In this document: positions 13,289 to 18,417 of the stretch, in pieces | Layout of the letters: the number at the start of each line of letters is the position of its first letter | How positions within the stretch are numbered: the stretch's first letter is position 1 | DNA from: an uncultured Rhizobiaceae group bacterium | Lineage (GTDB): Bacteria > Pseudomonadota > Alphaproteobacteria > Rhizobiales > Rhizobiaceae | Length of the DNA stretch: 18,417 bases | Assembly (NCBI GenBank): GCA_938009335.1 | Contig: CALLHT010000091.1 | Location: 1-18,417, forward strand | Direction: 5' to 3' | Position numbers and translations under genes: made by a program | Notes under the pieces: model-generated | The model's database searches: none | Told to the model about the DNA's origin: nothing | Seen by the model: the letters and a program-made list of their open reading frames with translations, nothing else

Positions 13289-16231
13289 TTACGCCTTGCC
13301 GTCGATCTCTCTCATTGCAGCGGCATCGCGAGGCGAAATATCCGGATAATCCGGGTCAGACCCCACGTCCGGCAACACTTTCCATGATCTTGCGCATTTC
13401 TTGCCTTCAGCCATTGCGGGAACAACTGCAACACCTGAAACATCATCTAGGCCAAACGCTTCTGACGAAGCTTGCGCGTCTGTAATGGAAATTGAACTCG
13501 TGATGCAGATTTCTGCCATGTCATGTCCTTCAATTGCGGCCATCAGATCGCCGTTGGTGATATGCACAACAGGAGCCGCTTCAAGTGATGAACCAATCCG
13601 CTTTTCACGGCGCTCGATCTCAAGCGCACCGGTCACAACACGGCGAACAGCACGAATTTTCTTCCATTTCTCGACCAAAGCATCGTTTTTCCACGCGTCT
13701 GGCACGTCAGGAAACTGCTCCATATGAACAGAGCCCTCCTCAGAACCGGCGCGAGTCTGGAAACTCTCTTCCATTGTGAATGGCATCATCGGCGCAAGCC
13801 AACGCACGAGATGATCGAACAACTCATTCACCACATAAAGTGCTGCTTTGCGCTTAGCACTGGAGGGCGCCTCGCAGTAGAGCGCATCTTTGCGGATATC
13901 GAAATAAAAGGATGAAAGCTCGACCGTCATAAAATTGAATAGCTGCGCAAAAATGCGTTTAAAATCAAATTCATCATAGCCTTTGCGTACAACCGCATCC
14001 AGTTCATGCAAACGGTGCAACATCAGTTGTTCCAGCTCCGGCATATCTTTCAATTCCGGTTTGTCGCCCTGATAATGCGCCAGATTGCCCAGCATCCAGC
14101 GCAGTGTATTGCGCATTTTCCGGTAGGCATCGATGGAAGTTTTCAGGATTTCCGGTCCAATCCGAAGGTCCTCGGAATAATCCGCTGATGAAACCCATAG
14201 ACGAAGAATATCAGCGCCAGACTGTTTGATGACCTCTTGCGGGGTGACCACATTGCCGAGCGACTTTGACATTTTGCGTCCCTCTTCATCCATGACAAAG
14301 CCATGGGTAAGAACCGCATCATAAGGCGCACGACCGCGCGTACCGCAGCTTTCGAGCAGAGACGAATGGAACCAGCCCCGGTGTTGATCGGAGCCTTCAA
14401 GGTAAAGATCAGCAGGCCATTTCAAATCTTCGCGCTCTTCCAGACAAAATGCATGGGTTGAACCTGAATCAAACCAAACATCCAGAATGTCAGAAACCTG
14501 CTCCCATTCTGCCGGGTTATCCACCAGCCCATCAAGGAACCGTTCTTTCGCGCCTTCGTCAAACCAGGCATCCGCGCCTTCCGAAATGAACGATTGCTCA
14601 ATTCTTTCCATCAGCTCATCTGATTTATCAAAATCTGGTCCCGGAATAACCTGATCTGTTTCAGGATTTCGGAACACACAAATCGGCACACCCCAAGCGC
14701 GTTGACGGGAAAGAACCCAATCGGGGCGCTTTTCGATCATATCTCTAAGACGATTTTGTCCTGCTGCCGGAACGAAACGAGTTTCATCAATCGCGGCAAG
14801 TGCTGTTTGGCGCAACGTGCCGTGATTGCTTTGCGAGCCATCGCCAACCACGCCGTCTTTATCCATATAAACAAACCACTGCGGTGTGTTGCGGAAGATG
14901 ATTGGCTTTTTAGAACGCCATGAATGCGGATATTCGTGCTTCAAGCGACCGCGGGCAAACAGGTTGTTCTGACCGATTAGGGCGGTGATCACCTCCTGGT
15001 TGGCCTTCCCCTTTTTGCCTTTATCGTCGATCACGCGCGCGCCTTCAAAGCCCGGCGCTTCATCGGTGTATGAGCCATCGTCAGCAACCGTGAACGGGAT
15101 CTTCGAACTGATGCCTTTCGCTTCAATCTCATTGCGGCGTGCCACCCAGATTTCAAAGTCATCCCGACCATGACCTGGTGCCGTATGCACAAAGCCCGTA
15201 CCCGCATCATCGGTAACGTGATCGCCATCGAGCAGCGGCACATCAAATGAATAGGTATCGTGGAAACCGCGCAAAGGATGGGCGCAAGTGACTTCGCCGA
15301 GTTCTTTGCCACTTACATCGCGATGACGTTTGAATTCAAGTTTCGCTTTTGCAAAACATTCTTCCGCCAACGCGTCAGCAAAGATGAGCTTATCTCCCGG
15401 TTGCGGACCAAACTCCATTTCCGCAGCAGTTACTTCGTACAAGCCATAATTGATCTTGCTTGAGAAACAGATCGCACGGTTACCAGGGATCGTCCAAGGC
15501 GTTGTCGTCCAGATGACGATTGGAACACCATCAAGCTCTTGAGAACCAGAAACAATCGGAAACTTTACCCAAACCGTATCGGACTCATAATTCTCATACT
15601 CAATCTCGGCCTCGGCCAGTGCAGTGCGTTCCACCACAGACCACATAATCGGCTTGGAACCACGATACAACTGGCCAGATTTAGCAAACTTCATCAGCTC
15701 TTTGGCAATCTTTGCTTCTGCCTTGAAGTTCATCGTCTTATAAGGCGTTTCGAAATCACCCTCTACGCCAAGACGGCGGAACTCTTCAGTCTGCACGCCA
15801 ATCCAGTGATCAGCAAAGTCACGACATTCTTTACGGAACTCGTTGACCGGAACTTCGTCCTTATTTTTACCCTTGGCGCGGTATTGCTCTTCGATTTTCC
15901 ATTCAATTGGAAGGCCATGACAATCCCAACCCGGCACATAGTTTGAATCAAAGCCGCGCATCTGAAACGAGCGCGTGATCATGTCTTTCAAGACCTTGTT
16001 CAGTGCGTGGCCGATATGCAGATTGCCATTCGCATAGGGAGGCCCGTCATGCAGCACATATTTTGGGCGACCTTTTGATTGCTCACGGAGCTTTTTATAG
16101 AGTTCTTTCTTATCCCATTGCGCAATGATTTCCGGCTCTTTTTTTGGAAGGCCCGCGCGCATCGGAAAATCTGTTTCCGGCAAGAAAAGGGTTTTGGAAT
16201 AATCGCGTTCTGAATTGTTTTGATCGGTCAT
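13289..16231 (-). CDS. ileS: Isoleucyl-tRNA synthetase
   Basis: 980 residues, a complete class Ia synthetase that charges tRNA-Ile with isoleucine. The adenylate site shows PPYANGNLHIGH (64-75) and KMSKS (653-657); the CP1 editing domain that removes mischarged valine shows WTTTPWTIPGN (241-251) and GTGFVHTAPGHG (345-356); WFDSGSTH (587-594) and the anticodon-binding region follow. The C-terminal zinc-finger area is reduced to KKCARSWK with a single cysteine and then SPRDA, so the zinc site of E. coli-type IleRS is missing, which I believe is common in alphaproteobacteria. No leader element such as a T-box is seen upstream. ribF, its usual neighbour, lies 1.2 kb away on the same strand. Confidence 0.97.
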   Translation of the reverse strand: MTDQNNSERDYSKTLFLPETDFPMRAGLPKKEPEIIAQWDKKELYKKLREQSKGRPKYVLHDGPPYANGNLHIGHALNKVLKDMITRSFQMRGFDSNYVPGWDCHGLPIEWKIEEQYRAKGKNKDEVPVNEFRKECRDFADHWIGVQTEEFRRLGVEGDFETPYKTMNFKAEAKIAKELMKFAKSGQLYRGSKPIMWSVVERTALAEAEIEYENYESDTVWVKFPIVSGSQELDGVPIVIWTTTPWTIPGNRAICFSSKINYGLYEVTAAEMEFGPQPGDKLIFADALAEECFAKAKLEFKRHRDVSGKELGEVTCAHPLRGFHDTYSFDVPLLDGDHVTDDAGTGFVHTAPGHGRDDFEIWVARRNEIEAKGISSKIPFTVADDGSYTDEAPGFEGARVIDDKGKKGKANQEVITALIGQNNLFARGRLKHEYPHSWRSKKPIIFRNTPQWFVYMDKDGVVGDGSQSNHGTLRQTALAAIDETRFVPAAGQNRLRDMIEKRPDWVLSRQRAWGVPICVFRNPETDQVIPGPDFDKSDELMERIEQSFISEGADAWFDEGAKERFLDGLVDNPAEWEQVSDILDVWFDSGSTHAFCLEEREDLKWPADLYLEGSDQHRGWFHSSLLESCGTRGRAPYDAVLTHGFVMDEEGRKMSKSLGNVVTPQEVIKQSGADILRLWVSSADYSEDLRIGPEILKTSIDAYRKMRNTLRWMLGNLAHYQGDKPELKDMPELEQLMLHRLHELDAVVRKGYDEFDFKRIFAQLFNFMTVELSSFYFDIRKDALYCEAPSSAKRKAALYVVNELFDHLVRWLAPMMPFTMEESFQTRAGSEEGSVHMEQFPDVPDAWKNDALVEKWKKIRAVRRVVTGALEIERREKRIGSSLEAAPVVHITNGDLMAAIEGHDMAEICITSSISITDAQASSEAFGLDDVSGVAVVPAMAEGKKCARSWKVLPDVGSDPDYPDISPRDAAAMREIDGKA

Positions 16232-16397
16232 GATATCACGTGAAGGTTGGTCCGGCTAACCGAACTAAAATTTCGAATTCTGTGTTGGATGTACCTTGTT
16301 CGCGCCTGTTTGTCATTGCCTGACTTCATGTGTCGCTTGGCCAAGATGAGCCTTTCCCGGAACTCTGCGATCAGGCAGCGTCCGGGCCAATAATTCG

Positions 16398-16442
16398 TAT
16401 GGAGATTTTTATCAAACATCTTTGGAACATTCAGTCTCCATA
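16398..16442. repeat. Eight-base inverted repeat in the ileS/antitoxin intergenic region
   Basis: TATGGAGA (16398-16405) and TCTCCATA (16435-16442) are perfect inverted copies separated by 29 bases. The 282-base gap 16232-16513 must hold the ileS promoter on the minus strand and the antitoxin promoter on the plus strand; apart from this repeat and the operator-like block at 16477-16518 I see no gene or RNA in it. Confidence 0.35.
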
Positions 16443-16476
16443 ACAGGATGGCCCGCATCAATAAAGTGGAAATTTC

Positions 16477-16518
16477 TTGCATTTCATGCCAAATGCCGCT
16501 AAATTTTCGGCAAATGGC
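16477..16518 (+). promoter_or_regulatory. Candidate promoter with symmetric operator of the antitoxin-toxin operon
   Basis: TTGCAT (16477-16482) and TAAATT (16500-16505) are 17 bases apart. Around them are GCATTT/AAATGC arms (16479-16484 and 16491-16496, six-base spacer) and two near-palindromic units, GCCAAATGCC (16488-16497) and GGCAAATGGC (16509-16518), whose centres are 21 bases apart, two DNA turns. Their placement over the -10 and the start region fits repression by the antitoxin. Called by eye. Confidence 0.45.
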
Positions 16519-16960
16519 AAAACAAGCAAAACAAACATCACCTAACAACGAGAAGCGCCGTTCCGCTAAGGGATTAAAGCGTGTGGCGGGGTCGGCTCTA
16601 TCCAATCTGTCAAGAGACGCACGGAATGGAGCATTCACGATCCGCAAAGAGCGTATCTCAAAGCTTGGTAAGAGCGGTTTTTCGAGTAGTGAATTGCATA
16701 AGCTGGTCGCACCGCCTCGCACGCTTGCAAGACGTGAGACAACGCTCAGCCTTGAAGAGTCAGATCGAGTACAAAGACTTGAACGCACGATGGAACACGC
16801 AACCCGTGTTTTTGGTTCGTTGGAGAAAGCCAATATCTGGCTTCGCAAACCCAATAAAGCTCTGAATAATGCGCGACCCATTGAGTTACTAATATCTGAA
16901 ACTGGCGCGCATGAAATCGAAATGCAACTTCATGCGATTGACCACGGCATGTATGCCTAA
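16514..16960 (+). CDS. Xre/MbcA/ParS-family antitoxin
   Basis: 148 residues from this ATG. The first 25 are basic (KQAKQ, NEKRRSAKGLKR). About residues 45-85 form an Xre-type helix-turn-helix (SGFSSSELHKLVAPPRTLAR then LSLEESDRVQRLER), and the C-terminal part is the MbcA/ParS toxin-binding domain (ATRVFGSLEKANIWLRKPNK, PIELLISETGAHEIEMQL, IDHGMYA). Such proteins block a RES toxin by occupying its active-site cleft and repress their own operon. Start choice is open: the frame runs up to an ATG at 16448, and a GTG at 16583 has a better ribosome site (AAGGGA nine bases before) and would give 125 residues. The chosen start begins at the predicted transcript end, so it would be nearly leaderless. 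Stop lies two bases before the toxin ATG. Confidence 0.85.
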   Translation: MAKQAKQTSPNNEKRRSAKGLKRVAGSALSNLSRDARNGAFTIRKERISKLGKSGFSSSELHKLVAPPRTLARRETTLSLEESDRVQRLERTMEHATRVFGSLEKANIWLRKPNKALNNARPIELLISETGAHEIEMQLHAIDHGMYA

Positions 16961-16962
16961 GG

Positions 16963-17397
16963 ATGAAAATCTGGCGTGTTTCAAACTATACGGACCTTTC
17001 CGGAATTGGTGGCAAATATTCTCAAGGCAGATGGAATCATTTAGGCACAGAGATTGTATATTGCTCAGATCATCCTTCTACGTGTTTGCTTGAGTTACTG
17101 GTAAGATTTGATCCTGAGTTAACCCCTGATACTTACCAGCTGATCGAAATCGACGTTCCAGACAATCTTACCATCCTCAAACCCACTGTGAAAAAAGATT
17201 GGCGAGAAGACATTCTTTATACACGCGATCTATGGGAAGAATTTTCTCTCAGTGACGAGGCCGCAATCATGCAGGTACCATCTGCAATCATTCCCCAAGC
17301 GTTTCACTATCTCATCAACCCGCGGCATATGGACATTGCTAAGATCAAAATCTTAGCCTCATATCAAAATTTGCTAGATGAGCGTTTTTATATCTAA
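16963..17397 (+). CDS. RES-domain NAD+ phosphorylase toxin
   Basis: 144 residues, complete. RES toxins degrade NAD+ by phosphorolysis and so arrest or kill the cell when the antitoxin is lost. The conserved features are present: MKIWRVSNYTDLSG, GRWN with R23, VYCS with Y33, LLELLV with E44, DLWEEF near 89-94, VPSAIIP with S107, and LINP (117-120). The Arg-Tyr-Glu-Ser set is intact, so the toxin should be active. TAAGGATG joins it to the antitoxin with a two-base gap, so translation is coupled. Three 60-base lines that I counted in it are 38-42% GC, below most of the window, consistent with but not proof of transfer. Its TAA overlaps the stop of the convergent ribF gene. Confidence 0.92.
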   Translation: MKIWRVSNYTDLSGIGGKYSQGRWNHLGTEIVYCSDHPSTCLLELLVRFDPELTPDTYQLIEIDVPDNLTILKPTVKKDWREDILYTRDLWEEFSLSDEAAIMQVPSAIIPQAFHYLINPRHMDIAKIKILASYQNLLDERFYI

Positions 17398-18368
17398 CAG
17401 TGAATAACGGGCAGCAGGCCCTCTTCAGGTCCAAGCATGGAAAGATAGGCTTTTGCTTCTTCGCTATCTTTGTCCATCTGCTCAACCAGCGCTTCTGCAC
17501 TATCAAACTTCTCTTCTCCACGCAGCCAGCTTTCCAAATAGATTGTAATCTCCTGGCCATAAAGGTCTGCTGAGAAATCAAAGATAAAAGATTCAAGCAG
17601 CGCTTCCCCATTATCAAAGGTGGGGCGCCTGCCATAACTGGCGACGCCATTATGAATTGTACCATCTGCGAGCTTCGCGCGGACAGCATAAATGCCATGC
17701 GCCAAAGTTGCTTCCGGCGGCAAAGAGATATTCGCTGTTGGGTATCCTAGGGTGCGACCCAGTTGCGCGCCTTTAACCACCTCGCCCGAAACCCGGTAGC
17801 TGAAGCCAAGCAGGCCATTTGCTTCGGCCAGTTTTCCTTCAGACAAACATTCTCTTATTCTGCTGGAAGAAACCACTCCGCCCCCCTCATCGCTGAAAGC
17901 GGTGACAATCGTTGCGGAAAACCCATGAGTTTCTCCAGATTGCATGAGAAATTGCGGACTCCCTTCACGGCCTTTTCCAAAGTGGAAATCATAGCCGGTT
18001 ACGACATGCGACACGCCGAATTTCTCAACCAGCAAATCACGAACAAAATCTGCAGCCGGTGTGGAAGACAAGTCCCCATCAAAAGCATGCTCAACGACAC
18101 AATCGAACCCGAGTGCACCAAACAGCTCAGCTTTAGTCTTCGCGTCTGTTAACCGGAACACAGGCGAATCCGGTTTAAAAAACGTGCGCGGATGCGGTTC
18201 GAATGTCAGAACAGTTGCCGAAACGCCATTTGCTTTTGCAAGATTTACCGCTTGGCAAAGTACTGACTGATGACCACGATGAACCCCGTCAAAGTTGCCG
18301 ATGGCAACGACACCACCTTTCAGGGTCTCGGGAAAATCGGCTAGAGATTGAATGCGTAAAATGCTCAT
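17394..18368 (-). CDS. ribF: Bifunctional riboflavin kinase / FMN adenylyltransferase
   Basis: 324 residues, the family length. It phosphorylates riboflavin to FMN and then adenylates FMN to FAD. The N-terminal nucleotidyltransferase has GNFDGVHRGHQ (23-33, HxGH-type) and VVSSSRIRECL (about 165-175); the C-terminal riboflavin kinase has GRTLGYPTANISLP (about 203-216), YGRRPTF (about 244-250) and ESFIFDF (about 259-265). In many proteobacteria it is directly followed by ileS, as it would be here without the antitoxin-toxin pair. Its last codon and TAG share four bases with the toxin stop on the other strand. Upstream, the 49 bases to the window edge hold no further start or clear ribosome site. 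Confidence 0.96.
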   Translation of the reverse strand: MSILRIQSLADFPETLKGGVVAIGNFDGVHRGHQSVLCQAVNLAKANGVSATVLTFEPHPRTFFKPDSPVFRLTDAKTKAELFGALGFDCVVEHAFDGDLSSTPAADFVRDLLVEKFGVSHVVTGYDFHFGKGREGSPQFLMQSGETHGFSATIVTAFSDEGGGVVSSSRIRECLSEGKLAEANGLLGFSYRVSGEVVKGAQLGRTLGYPTANISLPPEATLAHGIYAVRAKLADGTIHNGVASYGRRPTFDNGEALLESFIFDFSADLYGQEITIYLESWLRGEEKFDSAEALVEQMDKDSEEAKAYLSMLGPEEGLLPVIHC

Positions 18369-18417
18369 TGTGTATGGGTGCCAAATCCTGAGTTACCAGA
18401 CAAGCGTTTTAATCCAG

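Noticed and set aside
16232..16400. T-box or other leader RNA upstream of ileS
   Set aside because: No T-box-like conserved sequence or terminator structure seen, and T-boxes are not expected in alphaproteobacteria.
16448..16513. CxxC-containing N-terminal extension of the antitoxin (ISCISC)
   Set aside because: The segment looks random, overlaps the candidate promoter and is not typical of the family; kept only as an alternative start.
16228..16881. 217-residue open frame on the minus strand covering the ileS upstream gap and the antitoxin gene
   Set aside because: It is antisense to the antitoxin, has an irregular composition and no recognisable domain; the plus-strand frame there has clear family motifs.

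Overview
This window reads as chromosomal core DNA from an alphaproteobacterium, most likely order Hyphomicrobiales (Rhizobiales), with moderate GC near 50%. The reasons are: a DUF4170 gene next to a DUF374 acyltransferase, waaA and lpxK; an RluB-type pseudouridine synthase with a long basic tail; a tandem pair of periplasmic M16 proteins beside rsmD; and a lipoprotein type I associate with rhizobia. Sixteen protein genes are supported. I see no rRNA, tRNA, insertion sequence, phage gene or CRISPR array.

Layout. At 13-1842 (-) is a Kef-type cation/proton antiporter, divergent from a plus-strand run at 1965-7543: pmbA, a CysQ-like phosphatase, a DUF4170 protein, a DUF374 acyltransferase, waaA and lpxK. 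The spacings in this run are -14, +44, +47, -4 and -14 bases, which suggests one transcript. Its second half makes and modifies Kdo2-lipid A. It meets a minus-strand pair of M16 proteins (7558-10222) head to tail-end; the upstream one has the zinc motif HFLEH and the downstream one has lost it. Next on the minus strand come rsmD and an rluB-like gene (10285-11897, stop and start overlapping as TGATG). Head to head with rluB is tadA (11941-12396, +).

The last third is a minus-strand run: ribF, ileS and a lipoprotein gene, ending at a hairpin terminator at 12386-12403. ribF and ileS are often neighbours in proteobacteria. Here they are split by a plus-strand two-gene module (16514-17397): an Xre/MbcA/ParS-type antitoxin and a RES-domain NAD+ phosphorylase toxin. 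This is the only accessory element in the window. Its promoter area carries symmetric repeats that look like an autoregulatory operator, and the toxin stop codon overlaps the ribF stop codon on the other strand.

No wholly new system is evident. The items most worth checking are the toxin-antitoxin insertion with its operator, the DUF4170 protein embedded among lipid A genes, the altered nucleotide-binding motif in the antiporter, and the uncharacterised lipoprotein.
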